This document shows, in pieces, positions 1 through 6,102 of a stretch of 6,102 bases of DNA. The stretch is from an uncultured Chlorobiota bacterium (GTDB taxonomy: Bacteria; Bacteroidota; Bacteroidia; Bacteroidales; JAADGE01), in contig CAMZKI010000176.1 in assembly GCA_947311125.1 (NCBI GenBank), forward strand, positions 1 to 6,102, in the 5' to 3' direction. Position 1 is the first letter of the stretch, and each line of letters starts with the position of its first letter. The position numbers and the translations under genes are program-made. Below the pieces are notes generated by a model. It saw only the letters and a list, made by a program, of their open reading frames with translations, was not told where the DNA came from and searched no databases.

Positions 1-123
1 CACCTGGCTCCGCCGCCGCCTCTGGCAAGTTCAGAACCGTGTATCGTTACAACCGCTTTTTCGTAATCTTCGATTTTAACTTTATTATTGATTACATCTT
101 TTGCTCTTAATACTTCAAAACCG
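1..123. repeat. Left terminal fold-back, inverted copy of 261-383
   Basis: The first 123 bases are the exact reverse complement of 261-383 (position i pairs with 384-i, no mismatch). The unique segment 124-260 (137 bases) forms the loop. Beyond the perfect arm, base 124 mismatches base 260, and 125-128 again pair with 256-259. The 261-383 arm encodes conserved arginine deiminase sequence on the + strand. The 1-123 arm is therefore antisense copy of the same gene sitting where the gene's own upstream codons should be. It should not be annotated as genuine flanking DNA; a start codon read within it at 88 is meaningless. The most likely origin is a chimeric hairpin made during amplification or library preparation. 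A true genomic inverted duplication is the less likely alternative. Confidence 0.95.
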
Positions 124-417
124 ATTTTATGCGGCGGAAATGATGTTAAAAATCAGGAAAGGGAACAATGGCACAGCGGGGCAAATTTTTTTGCATTTGC
201 ACCCGGAAAAATTATCGGATACGAACGAAACAATCACACTGTTGAGGAATTGAACAAAAACGGTTTTGAAGTATTAAGAGCAAAAGATGTAATCAATAAT
301 AAAGTTAAAATCGAAGATTACGAAAAAGCGGTTGTAACGATACACGGTTCTGAACTTGCCAGAGGCGGCGGCGGAGCCAGGTGTATGACTATGCCCGTAA
401 GAAGAAAGTTGCTGTAA
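124..417 (+). CDS. arcA: Arginine deiminase, C-terminal fragment (5' end missing)
   Basis: Arginine deiminase hydrolyses L-arginine to citrulline and ammonia in the cytoplasm, the first step of the arginine deiminase pathway. The 97 codons visible cover roughly the last quarter of a protein that is usually about 400-420 residues. They begin at ILCGGND, followed by QEREQW, then FFAFAPGKIIGYERN, and end with the active-site loop GSELARGGGGARCMTMP. The Cys codon at 382-384 is the expected catalytic nucleophile (Cys406 of the Pseudomonas enzyme). The other catalytic residues (Asp, His, Asp) lie in the missing part. Aligned without gaps, the position of Pseudomonas Arg401 is Gly here; that site also seems to vary in mycoplasma enzymes, so I do not read it as inactivation. 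The reading frame is intact from base 124, immediately after the fold-back junction, and stops with TAA at 415-417. Loss of the 5' end is due to the contig edge, not to gene decay. The gene converges on the Nudix gene, with 4 bases between stops. Confidence 0.9.
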   Translation: MLCGGNDVKNQEREQWHSGANFFAFAPGKIIGYERNNHTVEELNKNGFEVLRAKDVINNKVKIEDYEKAVVTIHGSELARGGGGARCMTMPVRRKLL

Positions 418-421
418 TTTT

Positions 422-874
422 TTACAATAGTTCTTTTACGGCTTTTTCAATAATTTCTTTATGGTCGAAAGCTAATTCAGGTAAATTATTTACGGAAAAA
501 AGGGAGACATCCGAAGCATCATCACCGGCATTCATTTGTTTTTCGACATTGTTTACAAAACCGTAAAATACGGCGGAAACAGTTCTGCCTCGCGGGTCTC
601 TGCCCGGAGTATCAAAAATTCCGAATTCAAATAATTTTTCGACAATAATTCCGGTTTCTTCAAAAAGTTCTCTTTTGGCGGCATCAATACCTTTCTCATC
701 GATATCGACAAAGCCGCCGGGCAATGCCCGCATATCTTTAAAAGGATTGTGTTTTCGTTTTATCAAAACAATTTGCGTATCTTCGTTTTTTCTCGTAAAA
801 ATAAGACAATCAGCCGTATATGCCGGTCGCGGATAATCGTAACACCACTTTTTATTTTTCCCTTTATGTCCCAT
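422..874 (-). CDS. Nudix hydrolase, ADP-ribose pyrophosphatase-like
   Basis: A complete 150-residue Nudix protein. Family members cleave nucleoside diphosphates linked to another group, using divalent metal bound by the Nudix box. The box is perfect: G54, E60, R68-E69, E72-E73, G75 and I76, in the spacing Gx5Ex7REUxEExGU. The preceding YPRPAYTADCLIF strand and the later PGRDPRGRTVS segment (residues 90-100) are typical of the COG1051 ADP-ribose pyrophosphatase-like group, so ADP-ribose or a similar compound is the best substrate guess; the sequence does not prove it. I chose the ATG at 872-874. The frame stays open upstream to a TTG at 953-955, but those 27 codons encode only a hydrophobic AT-rich stretch, and no other ATG lies between. 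No Shine-Dalgarno sequence is seen, as is usual in Bacteroidota. The gene is divergent from gyrB and convergent with the arginine deiminase gene. Confidence 0.88.
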   Translation of the reverse strand: MGHKGKNKKWCYDYPRPAYTADCLIFTRKNEDTQIVLIKRKHNPFKDMRALPGGFVDIDEKGIDAAKRELFEETGIIVEKLFEFGIFDTPGRDPRGRTVSAVFYGFVNNVEKQMNAGDDASDVSLFSVNNLPELAFDHKEIIEKAVKELL

Positions 875-911
875 ACATACAAAATTACAAATTACAAACC
901 ATACATAAAAA

Positions 912-919
912 CAAATATA
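912..919 (-). promoter_or_regulatory. Possible -7 element for the Nudix gene
   Basis: On the minus strand the bases read TATATTTG, a full match to the Bacteroidota sigma-ABfr -7 consensus TAnnTTTG, ending 37 bases before the chosen ATG. No matching -33 TTTG is found at the usual 19-21 base spacing, and the region is so AT-rich that chance matches are expected. It fits the ATG start at 874 better than the TTG at 955, which would lie upstream of it. Confidence 0.25.
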
Positions 920-1039
920 AAACAATACCAACTTGATAATATGTATACATCTCAAAAACAGAATATTATAAATTAAAAAAATAATACCTGTATGTTAAAA
1001 ACTTTTTTAGTTATATTTTATTATCTCATCAAATTTATG

Positions 1040-1047
1040 TAAATTCG
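1040..1047 (+). promoter_or_regulatory. Possible -7 element for gyrB
   Basis: TAAATTCG differs at one position from the Bacteroidota -7 consensus TAnnTTTG and ends 33 bases before the gyrB ATG, a plausible leader length. I see no TTTG at the proper -33 distance; that stretch is T-rich only. A purine-rich GAAAGAAAGAG run at 1061-1071 may help ribosome binding, but it is 9 bases before the ATG and is not a classical Shine-Dalgarno. The rest of the 875-1080 spacer shows no further gene or RNA that I can recognise. Confidence 0.2.
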
Positions 1048-1080
1048 CAATCTTGTTTTTGAAAGAAAGAGTCAAATATT

Positions 1081-3042
1081 ATGGAAGAAAAAAATAAAAT
1101 TAACAGTAATAACAACAATTACTCCGCCGATAACATTCAAGTTCTTGAAGGATTAGAAGCAGTCAGAAAACGACCTGCAATGTATATCGGTGATGTAGGA
1201 GAAAGAGGTTTGCACCACCTTGTGTATGAAGTTGTTGATAATTCAATTGATGAAGCCCTTGCCGGATTTTGTACTACAATAGATGTAAGAATTAATGAAG
1301 ATAATTCAATAACCGTAAAAGATGACGGAAGAGGCATCCCGGTGGATTATCACGAAAAAGAAGGCAAATCGGCTTTAGAAGTTGTTATGACCGTATTGCA
1401 CGCAGGAGGAAAATTTAATAAAGACACATACAAAGTATCCGGGGGCTTGCACGGTGTAGGAGTTTCTTGTGTTAATGCCCTTTCAACAAAATTAGTTGCC
1501 CGAATATATCGTGACGGAAAAATTTACGAACAAGAGTATGCCATAGGTAAACCGCTGTCGGATATCAGAATAGTAGGAGATACTGAAGAACACGGAACAG
1601 AAATAACTTTTATTCCTGACACTTCTATTTTTACGGTAAATGAATACAACTTTGATATTCTGGCTACACGTATGCGTGAGCTTTCTTTTCTGAACAAAGG
1701 AATTCGCATAAAACTGACAGATAAAAGACAAAAAGACGAAGAAGGTAATTTCAAATTTGAAGAGTTTTACTCAGAACTCGGGCTGAAAGAATTTGTCCAA
1801 TATCTTGACCAAACACGAGAATCTCTTATTTCGGAAGTCATTAATATTTCAACCGTAAAAGACGGCGTTCCCGTAGAAATTGCCTTACAATACAATACAT
1901 CATTTTCGGAAAATATTCATGCTTACGTAAACAACATTAATACCCATGAAGGAGGAACACATTTAACAGGTTTCAGAAGAGGACTTACAAGAACTTTAAA
2001 GAATTATGCCGAAAATTCGGGTATGCTTAACAAATTAAAATTTTCAATAAGCGGAGACGATTTCAGGGAAGGACTTACCGGAGTTATATCAGTTAAAGTC
2101 CAAGAACCTCAATTTGAAGGACAAACAAAAACAAAGCTCGGAAATTCAGAAATAAGTAAAGTAGTTGATCAAGCAGTAAGCGAAATGCTCGGAAATTATC
2201 TGGAAGAAAACCCGACAGATGCAAAGCAAATTGTCAACAAAGTAATACTTGCCGCACAAGCAAGGCACGCTGCACGTAAAGCTCGAGAACTTGTTCAGCG
2301 AAAAAATGTTATGAGCGGTGCAGGTTTACCCGGAAAACTCTCAGATTGCTCCGACAGAAACCCCGAAAATACTGAAGTCTATCTCGTTGAGGGTGACTCG
2401 GCAGGCGGAACGGCAAAACAAGGAAGAGACCGTAAATTTCAGGCAATACTTCCCCTCAGAGGTAAAATTCTGAATGTTGAAAAAGCAATGCAACATAAAG
2501 TCTTTGAAAACGAAGAAATAAGAAATATTTTCACGGCTCTCGGCGTTTCAATAGGAACCGAAGAAGACAGCAAAGCCCTTAACCTTGAAAAACTCAGGTA
2601 TCACAAAATAATAATAATGACCGATGCCGATGTGGACGGAAGCCATATCACAACATTAATAATGACTTTCTTTTTTCGGTATATGAGAGAACTTATCGAA
2701 AAAGGATGCCTTTACATAGCTACCCCGCCTTTATACCAAGTAAAAAAAGGTAAAAATGCCGTCTATTGCTGGACAGAAGAAGAACGAGCAAATGCAATTG
2801 AGGAGCTCGGTAAAGGAAAAGAAAGCGGTGTAAGTGTTCAAAGATACAAAGGTCTCGGAGAAATGAATGCCGAACAACTTTGGGAAACAACAATGAACCC
2901 CGAAACCCGTATTCTCCAACAAGTTACAATAGAAAACGGAGCCGAAGCCGACAGGGTTTTCTCAATGCTTATGGGTGATGACGTTCCGCCTCGAAGAGCA
3001 TTCATTGAAGAAAATGCAACTTATGCAAATATTGACGTTTAA
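1081..3042 (+). CDS. gyrB: DNA gyrase subunit B
   Basis: GyrB is the ATPase and TOPRIM subunit of DNA gyrase (A2B2), which introduces negative supercoils. The 653-residue protein is complete. Its GHKL ATPase domain (about 20-230) has catalytic E50 and Asn54 in EVVDNSIDEA, DDGRGIP at 81-87, and the ATP lid GGLHGVGVSCVNAL at 121-134. The transducer domain (about 235-405) carries QTK at 348-350. The TOPRIM domain has E437 in VEGDSAGG, PLRGKILNVEKA at 458-469 and the metal-binding DADVDG at 515-520. QRYKGLGEMN (587-596) and the ending FIEENATYANIDV are typical of GyrB rather than ParE. All key residues expected for activity are present. It lacks the large C-terminal insert of E. coli GyrB (804 residues), as is normal for the short bacterial form. 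The N-terminus has a small Asn/Lys-rich tail. GyrA is not nearby. A hairpin terminator follows, so the gene is probably transcribed on its own. Confidence 0.97.
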   Translation: MEEKNKINSNNNNYSADNIQVLEGLEAVRKRPAMYIGDVGERGLHHLVYEVVDNSIDEALAGFCTTIDVRINEDNSITVKDDGRGIPVDYHEKEGKSALEVVMTVLHAGGKFNKDTYKVSGGLHGVGVSCVNALSTKLVARIYRDGKIYEQEYAIGKPLSDIRIVGDTEEHGTEITFIPDTSIFTVNEYNFDILATRMRELSFLNKGIRIKLTDKRQKDEEGNFKFEEFYSELGLKEFVQYLDQTRESLISEVINISTVKDGVPVEIALQYNTSFSENIHAYVNNINTHEGGTHLTGFRRGLTRTLKNYAENSGMLNKLKFSISGDDFREGLTGVISVKVQEPQFEGQTKTKLGNSEISKVVDQAVSEMLGNYLEENPTDAKQIVNKVILAAQARHAARKARELVQRKNVMSGAGLPGKLSDCSDRNPENTEVYLVEGDSAGGTAKQGRDRKFQAILPLRGKILNVEKAMQHKVFENEEIRNIFTALGVSIGTEEDSKALNLEKLRYHKIIIMTDADVDGSHITTLIMTFFFRYMRELIEKGCLYIATPPLYQVKKGKNAVYCWTEEERANAIEELGKGKESGVSVQRYKGLGEMNAEQLWETTMNPETRILQQVTIENGAEADRVFSMLMGDDVPPRRAFIEENATYANIDV

Positions 3043-3073
3043 CATAAAATCAAAACAACTTATTTAAACCTGA

Positions 3074-3105
3074 AAGAGGAAGTTTTTGTTATAAAGCTTC
3101 CTTTT
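3074..3105 (+). terminator. Hairpin terminator downstream of gyrB
   Basis: Bases 3074-3086 pair with 3093-3105 to give a 13-bp stem containing two G-U pairs, with a 6-base loop (3087-3092). The core is AGGAAG/CTTCCT. The 3' arm ends in TTTT and is followed by further T-rich sequence (CTTACTTTT), as expected of an intrinsic terminator. It starts 32 bases after the gyrB stop and ends 49 bases before pheT. The stem is AU-rich at both ends, so termination may be partial. Confidence 0.65.
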
Positions 3106-3154
3106 CTTACTTTTGGAATTTTAAATAATTTAAAACAGAAACTTATCTTAAAAA

Positions 3155-5608
3155 ATGAAAATTTCTTATAACCAACTAAAACAGTATTTTGATACGAAAA
3201 TAAATATCAACCCCGAAGACCTTGCTGAAATACTTACCGATATAGGACTTGAAACAGAAGGAACGGAAAAGTTTGAAAGCATAAAAGGCGGAATGGAAGG
3301 ACTTGTTATAGGAGAAGTTAAAACTTGTGAAAAACACCCTAATGCCGACAAATTAAGCATAACAACCGTCGATATCGGGACAGGAGAATTATTATCAATA
3401 GTCTGCGGCGCCCCTAATGTTGCAGCCGGTCAAAAAGTTGTGGTTGCAACCGTCGGAACAAAACTGTATTTCAATGATAATGAAATAAAAATAAAAAAAG
3501 GAAAAATAAGAGGCGAAATTTCAGAAGGAATGATTTGTGCCGAAGATGAAATAGGCATAGGAACATCTCACGACGGTATAATAGTATTGCCGGACAATAC
3601 AGAAACAGGAACTCAGGCAAAAGATTATTTCAAAATAGAAAAAGACACAATATTTGAAATAGGATTAACCCCTAACCGTGCCGACGGAGCTTCACACATC
3701 GGTGTTGCACGCGATTTGGTCGCTTATTTTAAATATCACGGAAAAAATATAAACCTCAAAAAACCGGATACCGGCAAATTCAAAACAGATAATACAAACC
3801 TTACGATTCCCGTAAAAATTGAAAATACCGAAGCATGTAAAAGGTATGCAGGCGTTACCGTTTCCGGAATAACAGTTAAAGAATCACCTGACTGGCTTAA
3901 AAACAGGCTTAAAGCAATAGGGCTGCAACCGATTAACAATATAGTGGATATAACCAACTTTGTATTACACGAAACCGGACAACCTCTTCACGCTTTTGAT
4001 GCCGACAAAATTACGGGCAATCAGGTTATTATAAAAACGCTGCCCGAAGGAACACCCTTTGTTACCCTTGACGAAGAAGAAAGAAAACTTCACAAAGACG
4101 ACCTGATGATTTGCAATACAAAAGAACCTATGTGTATTGCAGGAGTTTTCGGCGGTGCAGAATCAGGAGTAACGGATAATACAAAAAATATATTTTTGGA
4201 AAGTGCTTATTTCAATCCTGTTTATATCAGAAAAACTTCAAAAAGACATGCCTTGCAAACAGATGCATCTTTCCGTTTTGAAAGAGGTGTTGACCCTAAC
4301 AATGTCATTTATGCCTTGAAAAGAGCAGCCGTTTTAATTAAAGAAATTGCAGGAGGCGAAATATCATCGGAAATAATTGATATATATCCAGAAAAAATAG
4401 AAAATTTTAAAGTTGAAGTTAAATATTCACATATTGACAGATTAACGGGAAAAAAAATTGACAAGGAAGATATTGACCGAATTTTAGCCGCTCTTGAAAT
4501 AAAAATACTGAAAAAAGACGGAGATAAAATAAATTTGGAAGTTCCCTCATACAGAGTTGACGTTACAAGAGAAGCTGATATTATTGAAGAAATTTTAAGA
4601 ATATACGGTTATAATAATATAGAATCTCCGAACTCCGTTAAATCTACCTTATCATATGCCCCAAAGCCGGATACAGATAAGCTGAGAAATAAAATATCTG
4701 AATATTTAAGTTCTCTCGGTTTCAGCGAAGCAATGTCAAACTCTCTTACAAAAGAAAGTTATTATACAGATACCGAAATATTCGACAGTCAAAAATCCGT
4801 TAAAATTTTAAATGCTCTGAGCACCGACCTTAATGTTTTAAGACAAGACCTCATTTTCGGAAGCCTTGAAGCCGTTATAAGAAATATAAATCGTAAAACC
4901 GGAAACATAAAACTTTATGAGTTCGGAAATATTTATCGTTACGATAAAAAAGAAAATAATACCCCGCTTAATTCATACAAAGAAGAACAAAGACTCGCAG
5001 TAACAATATCAGGAAACAAAAACAAAATAAACTGGAATACTCCGGAAAACCCGACAGATTTTTATTATCTGAAATCGAAAGTATCAGGTATTTTAAACCG
5101 TCTTAACTTCCCCGAAGCAATTTTAAAACAAGAAGAATCAAAAAACCCCGTTTTTGCTTACGGTTTAAAATATATTTATAAGAACAAAATACTGGCTGAC
5201 TTCGGGCGTATAAGCAATAAATTATTATCTGTTTTTGATATTGAACAAGACGTATTCTTTGCTGATATTCACTGGAATACAATTATAAAAAATCTGCCCG
5301 AAACACCTAAATTTAAAGAAATACCGAAATATCCGGCAGTAAAACGAGATTTGGCTTTACTTCTTAACAAAAACATAAAATTTGCTCAAATACAGGAATT
5401 AGCTTACAAAACAGAACGTAAACTCCTTAAAAATGTTTTCGTATTTGATGTTTTTGAAGATAAAAAACTCGGCGACAACAAAAAATCATACGCAATAAGC
5501 TTTATCATACAAGACGAAACAAAAACATTAAAAGATAAGCAAATAGATAAGATAATGAAAAAACTGCAATATACCTTTGAAAAAGAGTTAGGTGCAGAAT
5601 TGAGATAA
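3155..5608 (+). CDS. pheT: Phenylalanine-tRNA ligase beta subunit
   Basis: PheT is the beta subunit of the alpha2-beta2 cytoplasmic enzyme that charges tRNA-Phe with phenylalanine. Beta contributes tRNA binding and editing of mischarged tyrosine, while alpha (PheS, not in this window) holds the active site. The 817-residue protein is full length. It shows an N-terminal segment starting MKISYNQLKQYF, an OB-fold tRNA-binding domain (about 43-155, with HPNADKL and CGAPN), the B3/B4 editing domain (about 215-390, with GLQPINNIVDITNFV and HETGQPLHAFD), a B5 domain (about 410-485, ending EEILRIYGYNNI), a catalytic-like core (about 490-705), and the C-terminal ferredoxin-fold anticodon-binding domain (about 722-817, starting PKYPAVKRDLAL). 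The ATG is preceded by an A-rich stretch with no Shine-Dalgarno. No convincing promoter is visible in the 49 bases after the terminator, so readthrough from gyrB cannot be excluded. The exonuclease gene follows after 15 bases. Confidence 0.97.
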   Translation: MKISYNQLKQYFDTKININPEDLAEILTDIGLETEGTEKFESIKGGMEGLVIGEVKTCEKHPNADKLSITTVDIGTGELLSIVCGAPNVAAGQKVVVATVGTKLYFNDNEIKIKKGKIRGEISEGMICAEDEIGIGTSHDGIIVLPDNTETGTQAKDYFKIEKDTIFEIGLTPNRADGASHIGVARDLVAYFKYHGKNINLKKPDTGKFKTDNTNLTIPVKIENTEACKRYAGVTVSGITVKESPDWLKNRLKAIGLQPINNIVDITNFVLHETGQPLHAFDADKITGNQVIIKTLPEGTPFVTLDEEERKLHKDDLMICNTKEPMCIAGVFGGAESGVTDNTKNIFLESAYFNPVYIRKTSKRHALQTDASFRFERGVDPNNVIYALKRAAVLIKEIAGGEISSEIIDIYPEKIENFKVEVKYSHIDRLTGKKIDKEDIDRILAALEIKILKKDGDKINLEVPSYRVDVTREADIIEEILRIYGYNNIESPNSVKSTLSYAPKPDTDKLRNKISEYLSSLGFSEAMSNSLTKESYYTDTEIFDSQKSVKILNALSTDLNVLRQDLIFGSLEAVIRNINRKTGNIKLYEFGNIYRYDKKENNTPLNSYKEEQRLAVTISGNKNKINWNTPENPTDFYYLKSKVSGILNRLNFPEAILKQEESKNPVFAYGLKYIYKNKILADFGRISNKLLSVFDIEQDVFFADIHWNTIIKNLPETPKFKEIPKYPAVKRDLALLLNKNIKFAQIQELAYKTERKLLKNVFVFDVFEDKKLGDNKKSYAISFIIQDETKTLKDKQIDKIMKKLQYTFEKELGAELR

Positions 5609-5623
5609 TTCAAAAACAAAATA

Positions 5624-5992
5624 ATGAAACTAAACTTAAAAAAACCGATTGCTTTTTTCGACCTCGAAACAACAGGAGTTGACGTAAGCAAAGACCGAAT
5701 TGTCGAAATAGCAATTCTGAAAGTAAACCCTAACCAAAGCACCGAAACCAAAACGATGCGTATAAATCCGGAAATACCGATACCTAAAGAAGCATCAAAA
5801 ATACACGGTATAACTGATGATGACGTAAAAGATGCTCCCACTTTCAAGCAAGTGGCAAAGGAGATTGCAAAGTTTATAGAAGGCTGTGATTTAGCAGGTT
5901 ATAACTCAAATCAATTTGATATTCCTCTTTTGGCAGAAGAGTTTTTGCGAGCAAACGTTGACTTCAACATAAAAAACAGAAGATTTGTTGAC
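5624..5992 (+). CDS. DnaQ-like DEDDh 3'-5' exonuclease, N-terminal fragment
   Basis: This is the first 123 codons of a DnaQ-superfamily 3'-5' exonuclease. The Exo I motif FFDLETTG places metal-binding D13 and E15. KIHGITDDDV at 59-68 is typical of the family, and Exo II is present as GYNSNQFDIPLL with D99. The fragment ends at NRRFVDV, just before the expected Exo III segment that would supply the catalytic His and the last Asp, so DEDDh rather than DEDDy is inferred from overall resemblance. From 5993 the DNA is a reversed copy of earlier codons; the 18 further codons that can be read to a TGA at 6047-6049 are not part of the protein. The gene starts 15 bases after the pheT stop, in the same direction, suggesting one transcript. 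It could be a stand-alone exonuclease or a proofreading-type (epsilon-like) protein; the missing C-terminus is needed to decide, so I give no symbol. Confidence 0.88.
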
Positions 5993-6102
5993 GTCAACGT
6001 TTGCTCGCAAAAACTCTTCTGCCAAAAGAGGAATATCAAATTGATTTGAGTTATAACCTGCTAAATCACAGCCTTCTATAAACTTTGCAATCTCCTTTGC
6101 CA
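5993..6102. repeat. Right terminal fold-back, inverted copy of 5853-5962
   Basis: The last 110 bases are the exact reverse complement of 5853-5962 (paired positions sum to 11955, no mismatch). Only 30 bases (5963-5992) separate the arms. Just inside the arms, 5963 mismatches 5992, and 5964-5969 again pair with 5986-5991 (TCAACA with TGTTGA). The repeated segment encodes the Exo II region of the exonuclease, so the terminal arm is the antisense copy of a coding segment and interrupts the gene. It resembles the left contig end closely and is best read as a chimera from amplification or library preparation. Confidence 0.95.

Noticed and set aside
88..417. A complete 109-residue protein starting at 88
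   Set aside because: Its first 12 codons come from the reversed arm. Only 124-417 is genuine arginine deiminase coding sequence, and the real start lies outside the contig.
941..950. Perfect 10-base palindrome ATGTATACAT between the Nudix gene and gyrB, as a possible operator
   Set aside because: A palindrome of this length is expected several times by chance in 6 kb of AT-rich DNA, and no second copy or known operator consensus is seen.
875..955. N-terminal hydrophobic anchor of the Nudix protein, with a start at TTG (953-955)
   Set aside because: The 27 extra codons are AT-rich spacer, need a rare start codon and contain no ATG. A normal cytoplasmic Nudix N-terminus begins at the ATG at 872-874, and a possible -7 element lies inside the extension.
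1081..3042. ParE (topoisomerase IV) instead of GyrB
   Set aside because: The PLRGKILNVEKA and QRYKGLGEMNAEQLWETTM segments and the ending FIEENATYANIDV match GyrB. The short length is normal for GyrB outside the proteobacteria.
5993..6049. Native C-terminus of the exonuclease ending at a TGA at 6047-6049
   Set aside because: These codons are the exact reverse complement of earlier exonuclease codons, so they arise from the fold-back and do not resemble the expected Exo III region.
1..6102. Terminal inverted repeats as telomeres of a linear replicon or the ends of a mobile element
   Set aside because: The two arms are unrelated to each other, each pairs only with adjacent sequence, and both turn inside conserved coding genes with unique loops of 137 and 30 bases. 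Hairpin telomeres would turn with almost no loop, and transposon ends would match each other.

Overview
The window looks like a short, AT-rich contig from an uncultured member of the Bacteroidota. Three things support this: a compact GyrB of about 650 residues starting with a YSADNIQVLEGLEAVRKRPA-type N-terminus, an arginine deiminase tail with a GGGGARCMTMP active-site loop, and the near absence of Shine-Dalgarno sequences. This placement rests on protein character, not on a database search.

Layout. Positions 1-123 are an exact inverted copy of 261-383 and are not genuine flanking sequence. Positions 124-417 (+) carry the C-terminal quarter of an arginine deiminase gene. A complete Nudix hydrolase gene of the ADP-ribose pyrophosphatase-like type (422-874, -) converges on it with only 4 bases between the stop codons. 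A 206-base AT-rich divergent spacer follows, then a complete gyrB (1081-3042, +). A hairpin terminator at 3074-3105 ends gyrB. A complete pheT (3155-5608, +) comes next. It is followed 15 bases later by the first 123 codons of a DnaQ-like DEDDh exonuclease (5624-5992, +), probably in the same transcript. Positions 5993-6102 are an exact inverted copy of 5853-5962, so the exonuclease is cut off by a fold-back too.

Function. The central genes are housekeeping: DNA supercoiling (GyrB), charging of tRNA-Phe (PheT, whose alpha partner PheS is not in the window) and 3'-5' exonuclease activity. The edge genes suggest arginine catabolism (arginine deiminase) and clean-up of nucleoside-diphosphate derivatives (Nudix). 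No common pathway is evident.

The most notable structure is that both contig ends fold back on themselves inside a protein-coding gene. At both ends the junction shows the same small design: a few complementary bases with one mismatch near the join. This is best explained as hairpin-primed chimeras made during whole-genome amplification or library preparation. I see no convincing sign of a new biological system here.
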